Positions 37,125 to 48,086 of a stretch of DNA of 64,000 bases are shown here, one piece after another (positions within the stretch are counted from its first letter, which is position 1; every line of letters starts with the position of its first letter). Where the stretch lies: the NCBI GenBank assembly GCA_947497985.1, contig CANMIX010000001.1, forward strand, positions 310,001 through 374,000, given 5' to 3'. The stretch comes from an uncultured Paracoccaceae bacterium. GTDB lineage: Bacteria; Pseudomonadota; Alphaproteobacteria; Rhodobacterales; Rhodobacteraceae. A program made the translations under genes and the position numbers. The notes beneath the pieces are model-generated. The model made no database searches and was not told the DNA's origin. It saw only the letters and a program-made list of their open reading frames with translations.

Positions 37125-38189
37125 CTAACTCCGGTCGGACAAAATTTTGCCGACCAGTTGTGCCGTGTAATCCACGATGGGCACAATTCGTCCGTAGTTC
37201 AGGCGCGTCGGGCCGATGACCCCCACCGCGCCGATGATCTTTCGATCCGCGTTCATATAGGGAGAGACCACCAAAGAGGAACCCGAAAGTGAAAAAAGTT
37301 TGTTCTCAGAACCGATAAAAATGCGCACGCCGTCGCCTTCTTCGGTCAGTTGTAGAAAATCGGCGATGTCACGCTTGCGTTCAAGGTCATCAAACAGGCT
37401 GCGCATCCGTTCGAACTCATCTTCGGCGCCGCCTTCCGCCAAAAGATTCGACCGCCCCCGCACAATCAAACGCTCATTATCAGCGCCCGCTCCGTCCCAT
37501 TGTGCCAGACCACTTTCGATCAGGGCCCGGGCCAATACGTCGATCTCTTGTTTGCGGTTGTCGATCTGTCCCTGAATGTCGCGACGAATATCGCTGAGCG
37601 TGCGCCCCTCGATCAGCGAATTCAGAAAATTCGCAGCTTCCCGCATCGAGCTGGGCGTTTGTCCAGCCGGCGGGGTAAACAGGCGATTTTCCACGTGACC
37701 ATCAGAAAAGACCAAAACCACCAATGCCCGGTCCGGTGCTAGGGAGACAAATTCGATATGGCGGATTTCGGCTTCGTGTTTTGGCGTCAATACAAGCGAC
37801 GCACCCTGTGTCACACCGGATAACGCAGACCCTACTCGGTCCAGCATTGTGTCCACATCAGATGAGTTACGTGACAGGGTGGCATCGATCTTTTCGCGGT
37901 CTTCCGATCCCAGATCGCCGACTTCCAGCAGCCCATCAACAAACATCCGTAGTCCGCGCTGGGTGGGAATACGGCCGGCTGAAACATGCGGGCTGTCCAG
38001 TAGCCCTAGATATTCCAGATCTTGCATGACATTACGGACGGTCGCCGCGCTGATCTTTTCGCTCAGCGTGCGCGTCAACGTGCGACTGCCAACGGGTTCA
38101 CCGCTGTCGATATAAGCCTCAACCACCGTGCGAAAAACCTCGCGAGATCGGTCGTTAAGATCTGAAAGAATATTTTGCTCTTTGCTCAT
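37125..38189 (-). CDS. hrcA: heat-inducible transcription repressor HrcA
   Basis: 354 residues. N-terminal winged helix (SREVFRTVVEAYIDSGEPVGSRTL, ISAATVRNVMQDLE) and GAF-like middle domain. Represses groESL or dnaK genes through CIRCE elements. I found no CIRCE (TTAGCACTC-N9-GAGTGCTAA) upstream of hrcA, so its targets lie elsewhere. Divergent from rph. Confidence 0.96.
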   Translation of the reverse strand: MSKEQNILSDLNDRSREVFRTVVEAYIDSGEPVGSRTLTRTLSEKISAATVRNVMQDLEYLGLLDSPHVSAGRIPTQRGLRMFVDGLLEVGDLGSEDREKIDATLSRNSSDVDTMLDRVGSALSGVTQGASLVLTPKHEAEIRHIEFVSLAPDRALVVLVFSDGHVENRLFTPPAGQTPSSMREAANFLNSLIEGRTLSDIRRDIQGQIDNRKQEIDVLARALIESGLAQWDGAGADNERLIVRGRSNLLAEGGAEDEFERMRSLFDDLERKRDIADFLQLTEEGDGVRIFIGSENKLFSLSGSSLVVSPYMNADRKIIGAVGVIGPTRLNYGRIVPIVDYTAQLVGKILSDRS

Positions 38190-38341
38190 ACAGACAGTTT
38201 GGCCAATAACGTCGTAAATCTCAAAACCAAATAAGCATATTGCACCGGCTTGTCATCTCCTTCGCCGATCAAAAGACCAATCTACCTTGCATATCCTAGG
38301 GTGCGAAGGCTATCCCAACACCAACAGATAAAGGATAACCT

Positions 38342-39055
38342 ATGCGACCCTCTGGACGACAGCTTGACGAAATGCGCCCCATCACGATTGAGACGGGTTT
38401 TACCAAACACGCCGAGGGCTCTTGCCTTATCAAGGTTGGTGACACCCATGTCCTGTGCACCGCCACGATCGACGAACGTGTGCCCCCCTTTATCAAAGGA
38501 TCCGGCCTAGGCTGGGTCACCGCCGAATACGGCATGCTGCCCCGCGCAACCAACACCCGGATGCGGCGCGAAGCCGCCAGCGGCAAACAAGGCGGACGCA
38601 CCGTTGAAATCCAACGCTTGATCGGTCGTGCCCTGCGCGCCGGCGTGGATCGGGTTGCCTTGGGTGAACGTCAGATCACCATCGACTGTGATGTGTTGCA
38701 GGCCGACGGCGGCACGCGTTGCGCATCGATCACCGGTGGCTGGGTTGCCCTGCGTCTGGCTGTAAACAAGTTGATGAAAGCCGGCGACGTTTCCATCGAT
38801 CCGCTGGTCGATCCAGTTGCAGCCGTTTCTTGTGGTATCTACGCGGGTCAGTCTGTGCTGGATCTAGACTACCCAGAAGACTCTGAAGCCGGTGTAGACG
38901 GGAATTTCATCATGACCGGAACTGGCAAATTGATCGAAGTTCAAATGTCTGCCGAAGGCTCTTTGTTCTCACGTGAGCAGATGAACCAGCTGATGGATCT
39001 GGCCGCGAAAGGCACAGCCGAGCTGGCAGAACTGCAAAAGGCAGCCTGCGCATGA
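38342..39055 (+). CDS. rph: ribonuclease PH
   Basis: 237 residues. [20 protein letters not shown] start, TRRE-type core, [26 protein letters not shown] and the C-terminal [17 protein letters not shown]. Phosphorolytic 3' trimming of tRNA. AAGGATAACCT precedes the ATG. Overlaps rdgB by 4 nt (ATGA). Confidence 0.97.
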   Translation: MRPSGRQLDEMRPITIETGFTKHAEGSCLIKVGDTHVLCTATIDERVPPFIKGSGLGWVTAEYGMLPRATNTRMRREAASGKQGGRTVEIQRLIGRALRAGVDRVALGERQITIDCDVLQADGGTRCASITGGWVALRLAVNKLMKAGDVSIDPLVDPVAAVSCGIYAGQSVLDLDYPEDSEAGVDGNFIMTGTGKLIEVQMSAEGSLFSREQMNQLMDLAAKGTAELAELQKAACA

Positions 39056-39666
39056 CCCGTAAGTTTGAGGGCAACCAGCTTTTGGTTGCCACCCACAACA
39101 AAGGCAAGCTGACCGAGATCACCGAAATCCTTGCCCCCTTTGGGGTAAAGGTTACCGGCGCGGCCGAGATGGACTTGCCCGAACCGGAAGAAACCGAAGA
39201 TACATTTGTCGGCAACGCCCGGATCAAGGCCCATGCTGCGTCGCAGGCAACTGGCCTCCCTGCCCTATCAGATGACAGCGGGATTACAATCGACGCGCTG
39301 GACGGCGCGCCCGGTGTCTATACCGCGGATTGGGCCGAGACTGGGAATGGTCGCGATTTCATGATGGCGATGACCCGCGCCAACGACGAGATCAACGCCA
39401 AGGGGCCAGATGCACCGCGCACCGCGCAGTTCCGCTGCACATTGGTCATCGCATGGCCCGATGGGCACGACGAAGTGTTCGAAGGTGTGATGCCGGGATC
39501 TTTGACCTGGCCGATCCGGGGTGCGGATGGTTTTGGCTATGATCCCATGTTCATTCCAGACGGCCTCGATGTAACCTGCGCCGAGATGCCCAAAGCGGAA
39601 AAGAACAAGATCAGCCATCGCGGTCGTGCGGTTGCCCAGTTTGTTCAGGGCTGCTTCGGTGGATGA
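39052..39666 (+). CDS. rdgB: dITP/XTP pyrophosphatase
   Basis: 204 residues. [13 protein letters not shown] nucleotide-binding start, [24 protein letters not shown] and [16 protein letters not shown] near the end. Cleans the nucleotide pool of inosine and xanthosine triphosphates. Coupled to rph and hemW. Confidence 0.97.
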   Translation: MTRKFEGNQLLVATHNKGKLTEITEILAPFGVKVTGAAEMDLPEPEETEDTFVGNARIKAHAASQATGLPALSDDSGITIDALDGAPGVYTADWAETGNGRDFMMAMTRANDEINAKGPDAPRTAQFRCTLVIAWPDGHDEVFEGVMPGSLTWPIRGADGFGYDPMFIPDGLDVTCAEMPKAEKNKISHRGRAVAQFVQGCFGG

Positions 39667-40813
39667 TTGGCGCAACGGGGGCTTTGGCCTTTATGTACAT
39701 TGGCCCTTTTGCCAGGCCAAATGCCCCTATTGCGATTTCAACAGCCACGTTACCCAAAACATCGACCAACGCAGCTGGTTGACAGCTTACGAACAAGAGC
39801 TGGACCAAAACGCCCTTGGCACCAATGGTCGGGTCTTGAATTCAATCTTCTTTGGTGGCGGCACGCCCAGCTTGATGCAGCCGGAGATTGTTGCCGGCGT
39901 TATTGAAAAAGCCCGCACGATCTGGCCCTTTGCAAATGACATTGAGATCACCCTAGAAGCCAACCCCGGCTCGGTCGAAGCGGGTCGTTTTGCCGGCTAT
40001 CGCGATGGCGGTGTGAACCGTATTTCCATGGGCGTGCAAGCTATGAATGATGAGGACCTGCGTCGGTTGGGTCGCATCCATTCCGTGGCCGAGGCACGCG
40101 CTGCATTTGACATCGCCCGCACGTGTTTTGATCGGGTCAGCTTTGATTTGATCTATGCCCGACAGGGTCAGACGCTTGATCTGTGGCAGGCTGAACTGCG
40201 CGAAGCGCTATCGATGGCGATCGACCACCTCTCGCTGTATCAATTGACAATCGAAGACGGAACCGCTTTTGGCGATCGCTACGCTTTGGGCAAGCTGCGC
40301 AATCTTCCAACAGACGACAATGCCGCAGATATGTACCAAGCCACGCAAGAGATCTGCGGCGCGTTTGGTTTCCCGGGGTATGAGATTTCCAACCACGCGC
40401 GCCCCGGCGCGGAATCCAAGCACAATCAGATTTACTGGCGCTATGGCGATTATGTAGGCATTGGACCTGGTGCCCATGGGCGTGTCTCAACCAACAACCA
40501 ACGTCGCGCAACCGAAAGCTATCGCGCGCCTGCACAATGGCTGCAGGCTGTGCGCGACGGTTCCGGATACAGCACAATGGAAGATCTATCCGCTGATGAT
40601 GCCGCAACTGAATTTCTGATGATGGGTCTGCGCCTTAGCGAAGGCGTCGATGTGGCGCGGTATAAAAACATAAGCGGCCACGAACTGCCCCAAGATCGCA
40701 TGGATCATCTTGCAGAGATCGGAATGGTGACTATGTCTGCTGGACGGCTGTCGGCAACCAACCAAGGACGCGCCGTTTTGAATGCGGTGCTTCGCGAATT
40801 GTTAGTGGATTGA
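39659..40813 (+). CDS. hemW: HemW, radical SAM haem chaperone (CPO-like)
   Basis: 384 residues. Radical SAM cysteines CQAKCPYC (Cys-X3-Cys-X2-Cys) near residue 19, then FFGGGTPSLM and the ethanolamine-like barrel; IYARQGQ and GYEISNHARPG fit HemW. It lacks the start seen in true HemN enzymes. GTG at 39659 is chosen (CAGGG upstream, overlap of 8 nt with rdgB); a GTG at 39626 would give a longer overlap. Confidence 0.93.
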   Translation: MDDWRNGGFGLYVHWPFCQAKCPYCDFNSHVTQNIDQRSWLTAYEQELDQNALGTNGRVLNSIFFGGGTPSLMQPEIVAGVIEKARTIWPFANDIEITLEANPGSVEAGRFAGYRDGGVNRISMGVQAMNDEDLRRLGRIHSVAEARAAFDIARTCFDRVSFDLIYARQGQTLDLWQAELREALSMAIDHLSLYQLTIEDGTAFGDRYALGKLRNLPTDDNAADMYQATQEICGAFGFPGYEISNHARPGAESKHNQIYWRYGDYVGIGPGAHGRVSTNNQRRATESYRAPAQWLQAVRDGSGYSTMEDLSADDAATEFLMMGLRLSEGVDVARYKNISGHELPQDRMDHLAEIGMVTMSAGRLSATNQGRAVLNAVLRELLVD

Positions 40814-40814
40814 T

Positions 40815-41168
40815 ATGCGATATTTCTTTGCCGGCTTAGGGATCTTATGTGTTGCGCTGGCGATGATCGGCGTCGTTCTGCCCTTGCTGCCCACCGTCCC
40901 GTTCCTTTTGCTAGCTACATTTTTCTTTGCCAGATCTTCCAGCCGGCTGCATGGCTGGCTCCTGTCCCATAATACATTTGGTCCAATGATCATGGACTGG
41001 AACGAAAACGGCGCCATTCGCCCCGGCGCAAAAAAGGCGGCCACCGTGTCAGTCGCCGCCGTCTTTATGATTTCGCTGATTGCCGGGCTGGCCACTCATA
41101 TTCTTCTGATACAAGCGGCCACGCTGAGCGCAGTCATGCTATTTATCTGGACCCGCCCTAACGGCTGA
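40815..41168 (+). CDS. YbaN-family inner membrane protein (DUF454)
   Basis: 117 residues. GIVLPLLPTVPFLLLATFFFARSS-type motif (20-43) and SRLHGWLLSHNTFGPMI are the DUF454 signature; further membrane segments at about 76-95 and 96-112. Function unknown. It begins right after hemW and its 3' end overlaps the convergent parB stop by 11 bp. Confidence 0.92.
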   Translation: MRYFFAGLGILCVALAMIGVVLPLLPTVPFLLLATFFFARSSSRLHGWLLSHNTFGPMIMDWNENGAIRPGAKKAATVSVAAVFMISLIAGLATHILLIQAATLSAVMLFIWTRPNG

Positions 41169-42048
41169 GCATATTGCAAAGGTCGTCCAGCTGATCCAAA
41201 TCCGCATATGAGATGGTAATCGATCCCGCCTCGCCGCCTGGTTTGTGATCGATGGAAACCTTCATCCGCAGCGCAGCTGACAAATCGTCCTCCAACGCAC
41301 GGGTGTCAGCGTCTTTTTCCTCGGACATTTTTGGCTTACGCGGTGCCACGGGCTTATCGCCGCTTGCGGCCTTTTTGACCAAGGCTTCGGTGGCGCGAAC
41401 AGACAATCCACCCTTCACAATTTTCTTAGCAAGATCCGATGCATTGTCAGTGGTGATCAAAGCACGCGCGTGGCCTGCAGACAGTTGACGTTCATGGACC
41501 AACATCTGCACGTCATCAGGCAAATGCAGCAAACGAACAAGGTTCGCAATATAGCTGCGACTTTTGCCCAACGCATCCGCCATCTTTTCTTGGGTATGGC
41601 CGAACTTTTCCATCAACTGCTTATAGCTCAGCGCCTCTTCCATCGCGTTGAGGTCTGCACGTTGAATATTTTCAATGATGGCGACTTCCATCATCTCCAA
41701 GTCAGAATAGTCCCGGATCAACACCGGCACTTCATGCAGCTGCGCAGCCTGCGCCGCGCGCCAGCGCCGTTCGCCAGCTACGATTTCATACCCATCACCA
41801 CGTGGACGGACGATCAAAGGCTGCAAAACACCCTTTTCCTTGATCGATGCCGTCAGGTCGTCCAAATCCTCTTGCAGGAACTGGCGACGAGGCTGGTCAG
41901 GGTTTGCACGAATTTTTTCAATAGGAACGAGAATTTCTGCGTTCCGGGGAGCCTGTGTTTCGGTGCTCACAGGTTCTGGATTTACGTCTGCCATTAATGC
42001 CGATAATCCGCGACCCAGGCCGCGGGGTTTTCCTTTTTCTTTTGCCAT
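41158..42048 (-). CDS. parB: chromosome partitioning protein ParB
   Basis: 296 residues. GLGRGLSALMAD N-terminus, GERRWRAAQ nucleotide-binding box (CTP switch), LSYKQLMEKFGHTQEKMADALGKSRSYIAN helix-turn-helix, and a C-terminal dimer domain. Loads at parS (two sites found at 43443 and 45354) and organises the origin. Follows parA with 19 nt between. Confidence 0.97.
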   Translation of the reverse strand: MAKEKGKPRGLGRGLSALMADVNPEPVSTETQAPRNAEILVPIEKIRANPDQPRRQFLQEDLDDLTASIKEKGVLQPLIVRPRGDGYEIVAGERRWRAAQAAQLHEVPVLIRDYSDLEMMEVAIIENIQRADLNAMEEALSYKQLMEKFGHTQEKMADALGKSRSYIANLVRLLHLPDDVQMLVHERQLSAGHARALITTDNASDLAKKIVKGGLSVRATEALVKKAASGDKPVAPRKPKMSEEKDADTRALEDDLSAALRMKVSIDHKPGGEAGSITISYADLDQLDDLCNMLSR

Positions 42049-42067
42049 TCTTGTGCCTCCGCCTCGC

Positions 42068-42877
42068 TTACGCCGCTACATTTTGATGTTTACCCAATAT
42101 CTCCTCTGCTAAGGCACGGTAAGCTTTAGCACCAAGGGAATTGGTATCGTAGTTCAGAACCGGCAAAGCATAGGATGGCGCTTCGCTAACCCGAACGTTT
42201 CGCGGGATTTTTGTTTCAAAAACCAGATCGCCTAGATTGTCACGTGCGTCTTGTTCGACCTGCAGGGATAAATTATTGCGGCGATCAAACATCGTCAGGA
42301 CCACACCTTCAATGCGCAAACTCGAATTTGCAGATTGGCGAACGTCCCGAATTGTCATCATCAACTGCGACACACCTTCCAAGGCAAAAAATTCACTTTG
42401 AAGCGGGATCAATACAGAATGTGCCGCCACCATGGCATTCACGGTCAACAGGTTGAGTGAAGGCGGACAGTCGATCAAGACATAATCCCAATCATATTCA
42501 TCCATCGCGGTTTGTCGAAGCGCATCATGTAAAAGAAATGACCGCTTTTCATTGGTGAACAACTCAATATCCGCCGAACTCAAATCCACAGTCGAAGGGA
42601 TAATGCACAAGTCCTCAAAATCGGTCTCGCGTATTACATCAGAGAGAGGAGCCTCTTCGACCAATAGATCGTATGAAGTCTGTTCCCGCTCTTCTAACTC
42701 AATTCCAAGCCCAGTCGACGCATTACCTTGTGGATCTAGGTCAACAACCAGCACACGCATACCGCATTCGACCATCGCTGCGGCCAAATTTATCGTTGTT
42801 GTTGTCTTACCCACTCCACCTTTTTGATTGGCTACCGCGATTATCCGAGGCCCCATTGGGCGGCTGAGATCAGACAC
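42068..42877 (-). CDS. parA: chromosome partitioning ATPase ParA
   Basis: 269 residues. Deviant Walker A KGGVGKTTT at 19-27, DLDPQGNASTGLG and DCPPSLNLLTVN. Moves ParB-bound origins. The start is GTG (42877) with a GGGG ribosome-binding site; a later ATG would remove the SDLSRP start common in the group. Overlaps the rsmG stop by 8 nt. Confidence 0.97.
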   Translation of the reverse strand: MSDLSRPMGPRIIAVANQKGGVGKTTTTINLAAAMVECGMRVLVVDLDPQGNASTGLGIELEEREQTSYDLLVEEAPLSDVIRETDFEDLCIIPSTVDLSSADIELFTNEKRSFLLHDALRQTAMDEYDWDYVLIDCPPSLNLLTVNAMVAAHSVLIPLQSEFFALEGVSQLMMTIRDVRQSANSSLRIEGVVLTMFDRRNNLSLQVEQDARDNLGDLVFETKIPRNVRVSEAPSYALPVLNYDTNSLGAKAYRALAEEILGKHQNVAA

Positions 42878-43490
42878 GTACGATTCCCCTGATTTTCAAG
42901 ATGAATGCATTAGGTTCAGTGAGACTTTTAACCGGATCCATATCGAAGTGCCATTCGCCTTTGGATTTATCCACTTCTTTTTTCCAGTTCTCCCCTTTTG
43001 GGAAAAGAGCGACCCCGTTATGGGCGAGATGTTGCTCAGCGAATTGCATCAGATCCGATAGCTCCGCCAAGGCACGTGCCGAAAGTACATCCGCGTTTTG
43101 CGGTTCGACCTGTTCGATACGTTTACTAATCACGTTCAGCGCTATATCGCACTCACGAGCTGCGTTTCGCAGGAACGCGCATTTTCGCTGATCGCTCTCA
43201 ATCAATGTGAACTGAGTTTCCGGGCTTTCCTCTGCAGCAACTATCGCGGCCACAACTCCAGGAAATCCTCCGCCAGAGCCAATATCTAGCCAAGTTTTAC
43301 AGCCAGCAGGCGCTGTTTTAAACACCTGCACGGAGTCAACGATGTGTCGAACCCACAAATCTTCCAGGCTGCGTCGCGAAACGAGGTTTATTTTCGGATT
43401 CCACTTGATAAGAACCTTCGAGAAGACTTCCAGCCGATCCATTGTTTCACGTGAAACACTCATACCTAGCAGGTCACGAGATTCACTCAT
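42870..43490 (-). CDS. rsmG: 16S rRNA (guanine-527-N7)-methyltransferase RsmG
   Basis: 206 residues. SAM loop [14 protein letters not shown] and [16 protein letters not shown]; typical RsmG length. A parS site encodes its SVSRET residues. The ATG overlaps the mnmG stop (ATGA); an internal ATG nine codons later is possible. Second gene after mnmG, before parA. Confidence 0.96.
   Translation of the reverse strand: MSESRDLLGMSVSRETMDRLEVFSKVLIKWNPKINLVSRRSLEDLWVRHIVDSVQVFKTAPAGCKTWLDIGSGGGFPGVVAAIVAAEESPETQFTLIESDQRKCAFLRNAARECDIALNVISKRIEQVEPQNADVLSARALAELSDLMQFAEQHLAHNGVALFPKGENWKKEVDKSKGEWHFDMDPVKSLTEPNAFILKIRGIVRV
43443..43458. other. parS centromere site 1
   Basis: TGTTTCACGTGAAACA, a perfect match to the 16-bp bacterial parS palindrome. 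It lies within the rsmG coding start, coding for Val-Ser-Arg-Glu-Thr, and 5 kb from oriC. Confidence 0.95.
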
Positions 43491-45370
43491 GCTGACTTTT
43501 CCCTAACGGCCGACGACTTCCGCAAGTGCGCAAGCAACAATGCCAACGCGGCCGGCGTCATACCTTCGATGCGCGCCGCTTGCGACAGATTCTGTGGTCG
43601 CGCCCTATTCAATTTAAGCTTTAGTTCGTTCGAAAGTCCCTCAAGCAAGTCATAAGAGAAGTCCCGCGGAATCAGATAGCTCTCATCCCGTTTCATTGCC
43701 GAGACTTCCTTTTCCTGACGCGTGATGTAATTCGCGTACAACGCATCACGCTCAATCTGCAGACGTGTCTGGGCATTCGTTCCAGCCAAATCTTCCATTA
43801 ACGGAACGACGTCTTCAAAAGACACTTCCGGAAATGCCAACACATCCAATCCTGAGCGACGTTTTCCGTCCTGGTTTACCTTAATACCCGCGGCTGCGAC
43901 TTGTTTTGGCGTGAAGAAGCTCGTGTCCAGAATCTCCCGTGCAGTAGAGATTCTTTCCATCTTTTTTGCAAAATCTGCGGAACGCAGATCACCAACACAT
44001 CCAATTTCCTGTCCCATCGGTGTCAGCCGTTGGTCAGCATTGTCCGCACGCAATGACAAACGAAACTCCGCTCGAGATGTGAACATACGATAAGGTTCTG
44101 CAACGCCATTGGTCGTAAGATCGTCAATCATGACACCGATGTAGCTGTTCGACCGGAGGAAGTGGACGGGATCCTTTTCCAAACTCGCGCGCGCTGCATT
44201 AACGCCGGCAACAAGACCCTGTGCAGCAGCCTCTTCATACCCGGTTGTCCCGTTAATCTGGCCCGCCAGATAAAGCCCAGGAATATCCTTAACCTGCAAC
44301 TCCAAGTTTAAGGCGCGTGGATCCACATAATCATATTCAATTGCATAGCCAGGTTGCAGGATTACCGCGTCCTCTAATCCATATATTGAATGGACATAGT
44401 CGTCTTGCACATCTTGCGGGAGGCTTGTTGATATCCCGTTAGGATACACCGTGTGGTCCTCCACCCCTTCCGGCTCAAGGAAAATTTGATGGGATTCCTT
44501 ATCGGCAAAACGAACGACTTTATCTTCAATCGACGGACAATAACGCGGTCCAACACCTTCTATGTGCCCGCCATACATGGCCGACCGGTCAAGATTACTG
44601 CGAATGATATCGTGTGTTTTTTCATTCGTGTGGGTAATCCCACAAGACACCTGCTTGGCATGGACCTTGGTGGTCATGAAGGAAAAGAAGGTCGGGTCTT
44701 CGTCACCTGGCTGATCTGCCAAAAGATCCCATTTAATGGTCCGTCCATCCAGTCGCGGAGGCGTTCCAGTTTTCAGGCGCCCAAGAGGTAAGTCAAACGC
44801 CGACAGTTGTTCCGCTAACTTAATGGAAGGCTTATCTCCCATCCGCCCGCCCGGTCGCGACACATCGCCAATATGAATGACGCCTCTCAGGAACGTTCCA
44901 GAGGTCAACACGACTGCGTCTGAAGAAATCTCAGATCCATCGGAAAGCTCAACACCGCACACGCGTTGGCCGTCCATCAGGAAGCCAACCACTTCGCCTT
45001 CGACTATGTCGAGGTTCTGTTGAGCTTCTGTCAGTTTCAACATCTCTGTTCGGTAAATCGCGCGATCGGATTGCGCCCGAGGACCTTGGACCGCCGGACC
45101 TTTTCGACGATTAAGAAGTCGAAATTGGATACCTGCCAGATCAGCGACCTGCCCCATAACGCCATCAAGAGCATCAATTTCGCGAACAAGATGGCCCTTT
45201 CCCAACCCGCCAATTGCCGGATTGCACGACATAACGCCGATCCCAGATCGCTTGAGCGTCACAAGAGCAGTTTGCGCGCCGCTCCGGGCAGCTGCGTGCG
45301 CCGCCTCAGTGCCGGCGTGGCCGCCGCCAACAACGATTACGTCATAGCTCGAATGTTTCACGTGAAACAC
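43487..45370 (-). CDS. mnmG: tRNA uridine-5-carboxymethylaminomethyl enzyme MnmG (GidA)
   Basis: 627 residues. FAD-binding [14 protein letters not shown] near residue 10, then [23 protein letters not shown], and a C-terminal helical domain. Partner of MnmE in wobble-uridine modification. The start is uncertain: GTG at 45370 (MFHVKH, encoded by parS) or GTG at 45361, which has the better-spaced AAGAGG site. The parS lies between these signals. The mnmE stop is 3 nt upstream. Confidence 0.96.
   Translation of the reverse strand: MFHVKHSSYDVIVVGGGHAGTEAAHAAARSGAQTALVTLKRSGIGVMSCNPAIGGLGKGHLVREIDALDGVMGQVADLAGIQFRLLNRRKGPAVQGPRAQSDRAIYRTEMLKLTEAQQNLDIVEGEVVGFLMDGQRVCGVELSDGSEISSDAVVLTSGTFLRGVIHIGDVSRPGGRMGDKPSIKLAEQLSAFDLPLGRLKTGTPPRLDGRTIKWDLLADQPGDEDPTFFSFMTTKVHAKQVSCGITHTNEKTHDIIRSNLDRSAMYGGHIEGVGPRYCPSIEDKVVRFADKESHQIFLEPEGVEDHTVYPNGISTSLPQDVQDDYVHSIYGLEDAVILQPGYAIEYDYVDPRALNLELQVKDIPGLYLAGQINGTTGYEEAAAQGLVAGVNAARASLEKDPVHFLRSNSYIGVMIDDLTTNGVAEPYRMFTSRAEFRLSLRADNADQRLTPMGQEIGCVGDLRSADFAKKMERISTAREILDTSFFTPKQVAAAGIKVNQDGKRRSGLDVLAFPEVSFEDVVPLMEDLAGTNAQTRLQIERDALYANYITRQEKEVSAMKRDESYLIPRDFSYDLLEGLSNELKLKLNRARPQNLSQAARIEGMTPAALALLLAHLRKSSAVREKSA
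45354..45369. other. parS centromere site 2
   Basis: TGTTTCACGTGAAACA, perfect parS palindrome covering the 5' end of mnmG; it spans the first five to six codons, or the gap between ribosome-binding site and start if mnmG begins at 45361. 3.2 kb from oriC. Confidence 0.95.
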
Positions 45371-45373
45371 CTC

Positions 45374-46657
45374 TTACTTACCAAGACAAAAACTTGAGAA
45401 GATTTCATCCAAAAGATTCTCTACGCCGATACGGCCCACCAGAGCTTCCAGATGCCGAATTGCGGATCGCATCTCTTCCGCCGCTATATCATAAAATTCA
45501 GGCCCGGAGTCCAGAATTCCGTCAGCACTTACCAGTCGATCCATCGCAGAATTCATCGCCACCTGATGTCGTTGCCGTGTCGCGATACCAGCGTTTTTTG
45601 ATCTTTGGGAGAGAACAACAGAAATTCGTTTAACCAAATCATCCAAGCCGGCACCACTTTGTCCCGAAATCGCACCAGTCTCGTCATCCCGAAGATCAGC
45701 CTTAGGCAGCAGGCGAATATCATCCGGCTGCATTTCTACGTCCAAAACCTCGTCCAACTCAGCGATAAATACCCGTAGGTCCGCATCCATGGCCCGCTGT
45801 TTGGCCCGTTGGATTCCGATGCCTTCAACATGGTCGTCAGTGTCACGCAAGCCGGCAGTATCCAAAAGCGTGACCGGCAAGCCTACTAGGTCCATCCGGA
45901 CTTCAATAACGTCCCGCGTTGTACCTGCGAATTCCGATGTAATTGCGGCCTCACGGCCGGCAAGTGCATTCAACAAGGTCGACTTCCCAACGTTCGGCGC
46001 GCCGATAATTGCAACCTCAAACCCTTGTCGAATACGTTCAGCAATTTTTACACCCGATGTCTCGCGTCGCAAATCAGAAACCACGCCGGCCAGCAAGGTC
46101 TTAACTTCTGGCGTCACATCAACCGGGACCTCTTCGTCAGCAAAATCGATCGTAACCTCGATCAAAGACGCTGCGCGGATCAGGTCGGCACGCCAACGTT
46201 CCGCCAAGTGCCCCAACCCTCCGGAAAGGATGACATGCGCCTGCTTTCTTTGCGCCTCCGTCTCTGCATCGATCAGGTCAGCAAGCCCTTCCACCTGCGT
46301 TAGATCCATGCGCCCGTTTTCCAACGCACGTCGGGTAAATTCGCCGGCTTCGGCCAGGCGGATTCCATCAATGCTGCCCAACGCGTTCATGACTGAGGAG
46401 ATCACAGCGGTGCTACCATGAGTATGTAATTCAACCACATCCTCGCCGGTAAAACTGTTTGGTCCGGAAAACGTCAACACCAGAGCGTCATCCAGTGCAT
46501 CACCATCGCCGTCTCGCACTCGACGCAACGTCCTACCACTCTCTGGAAGAGACCCACATAACTGCGTGCCGGCCGCGAAAGCAGAAGGGCCAGAGATACG
46601 GATAACCGCAACCCCGGCCTTTCCCTGGGCGGAGGCCAGAGCAAAGATCGTATCCAT
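45374..46657 (-). CDS. mnmE: tRNA modification GTPase MnmE
   Basis: 427 residues. N-terminal folate-binding domain starting [24 protein letters not shown] domain with [14 protein letters not shown] and [11 protein letters not shown]-terminal FCLGK with the catalytic Cys. Lengths near 430 are usual in Rhodobacterales. First gene of the mnmE-mnmG-rsmG-parAB run. Confidence 0.97.
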   Translation of the reverse strand: MDTIFALASAQGKAGVAVIRISGPSAFAAGTQLCGSLPESGRTLRRVRDGDGDALDDALVLTFSGPNSFTGEDVVELHTHGSTAVISSVMNALGSIDGIRLAEAGEFTRRALENGRMDLTQVEGLADLIDAETEAQRKQAHVILSGGLGHLAERWRADLIRAASLIEVTIDFADEEVPVDVTPEVKTLLAGVVSDLRRETSGVKIAERIRQGFEVAIIGAPNVGKSTLLNALAGREAAITSEFAGTTRDVIEVRMDLVGLPVTLLDTAGLRDTDDHVEGIGIQRAKQRAMDADLRVFIAELDEVLDVEMQPDDIRLLPKADLRDDETGAISGQSGAGLDDLVKRISVVLSQRSKNAGIATRQRHQVAMNSAMDRLVSADGILDSGPEFYDIAAEEMRSAIRHLEALVGRIGVENLLDEIFSSFCLGK

Positions 46658-46687
46658 CTGTCGGCCTCTCCTGTCGCCGGCGTGGTT

Positions 46688-47959
46688 TTAGGTGTTCATC
46701 GAGTCGAAGAAATCACCGTTCGATTTTGTCTGTTTGAGTTTCCCAAGTAGGAACTCAATTGCGTCCGTGGTCCCCATGGGGTTCAAAATCCGGCGCAGGA
46801 CAAAGGTTTTAGCAAGGTCACCCTTGTCGACCAACAGCTCTTCTTTCCGCGTACCTGATTTGAGAATATCGATAGCCGGGAACACACGCTTGTCTGCAAT
46901 CTTACGATCCAGAACGATTTCAGAGTTACCGGTGCCTTTAAATTCTTCGAAGATAACTTCATCCATCCGCGAGCCAGTATCGATCAGAGCGGTCGCGATG
47001 ATGGTCAAAGAACCACCTTCTTCGATGTTACGGGCCGCACCAAAGAAACGTTTTGGACGTTGCAAGGCATTTGCATCCACACCACCGGTCAAAACTTTAC
47101 CCGACGATGGCACCACAGTGTTGAACGCTCTACCAAGTCTAGTGATCGAATCGAGCAAGATTACTACATCTCGCTTGTGTTCAACCAGGCGCTTGGCCTT
47201 TTCGATTACCATTTCAGACACTGCAACGTGACGTGTTGCCGGCTCATCAAAGGTCGAAGAAACAACTTCGCCTTTCACCGAGCGCTGCATGTCGGTTACT
47301 TCTTCTGGGCGTTCATCGATGAGCAAAACAATCAGATAACATTCTGGATGGTTCTGTTCGATCGAATGCGCGATATTTTGCAACAGAACGGTTTTACCGG
47401 TTCGTGGCGGCGCAACGATCAACGAACGCTGACCTTTACCAATTGGCGCGACTAGGTCGATGACACGAGCGGAGCGATCTTTGACAGTAGGATCTTCAAT
47501 CTCCATCTTCAGACGTTCATCCGGATAGAGCGGCGTCAGGTTGTCGAAAGCGATTTTGTGGCGCGCTTTTTCAGGCTCCTCAAAGTTGATCTTGGTGACA
47601 TTGGTCAGCGCAAAATAGCGTTCGTTTTCCAATGGTGCCTTGATCTGGCCTTCAACGGTATCGCCGGTCCGCAGCGAATATTGGCGGATCATGTCCGGGG
47701 AGACATAAATGTCATCAGGGCCTGGTAGATAGTTCGCTTCAGGTGACCGCAGGAAACCAAACCCGTCCTGCATAACCTCAAGAACACCATCACCGCCGAT
47801 GTCCCAACCCTCGTCTGCGCGCTCACGCAGAATCTGGAACATCATCTCGCCTTTGCGCATGGTCGAGGCGTTTTCGATCTCCAGCTCTTCGGCCATCGAC
47901 AGAAGGTCTTTGGGGCTTTTTGCCTTGAGATCAGACAGATTAAGAGCTTGCACGGTCAT
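46688..47959 (-). CDS. rho: transcription termination factor Rho
   Basis: 423 residues. RNA-binding cold-shock-like domain with [23 protein letters not shown], then P-loop [25 protein letters not shown] and the [16 protein letters not shown] region. The ATG at 47959 (AGAGG upstream) fits the short-start Rho; a GTG 17 codons up is less likely. Lies 30 bp upstream of mnmE. Confidence 0.98.
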   Translation of the reverse strand: MTVQALNLSDLKAKSPKDLLSMAEELEIENASTMRKGEMMFQILRERADEGWDIGGDGVLEVMQDGFGFLRSPEANYLPGPDDIYVSPDMIRQYSLRTGDTVEGQIKAPLENERYFALTNVTKINFEEPEKARHKIAFDNLTPLYPDERLKMEIEDPTVKDRSARVIDLVAPIGKGQRSLIVAPPRTGKTVLLQNIAHSIEQNHPECYLIVLLIDERPEEVTDMQRSVKGEVVSSTFDEPATRHVAVSEMVIEKAKRLVEHKRDVVILLDSITRLGRAFNTVVPSSGKVLTGGVDANALQRPKRFFGAARNIEEGGSLTIIATALIDTGSRMDEVIFEEFKGTGNSEIVLDRKIADKRVFPAIDILKSGTRKEELLVDKGDLAKTFVLRRILNPMGTTDAIEFLLGKLKQTKSNGDFFDSMNT

Positions 47960-48086
47960 TAATACACGGCCTCTTTGCCCATGCGATATGGGGCGTTCAT
48001 GTGAAGACATAGGAAAATACGGAATCCCGGACGGGCCCGCGTTGGCCTTTACATAGGCGCTGGCCGGCGATGTGTCAAATACACCG

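Noticed and set aside
38190-38341. Search for CIRCE upstream of hrcA
   Set aside because: No TTAGCACTC or GAGTGCTAA arm in the 152-bp gap.
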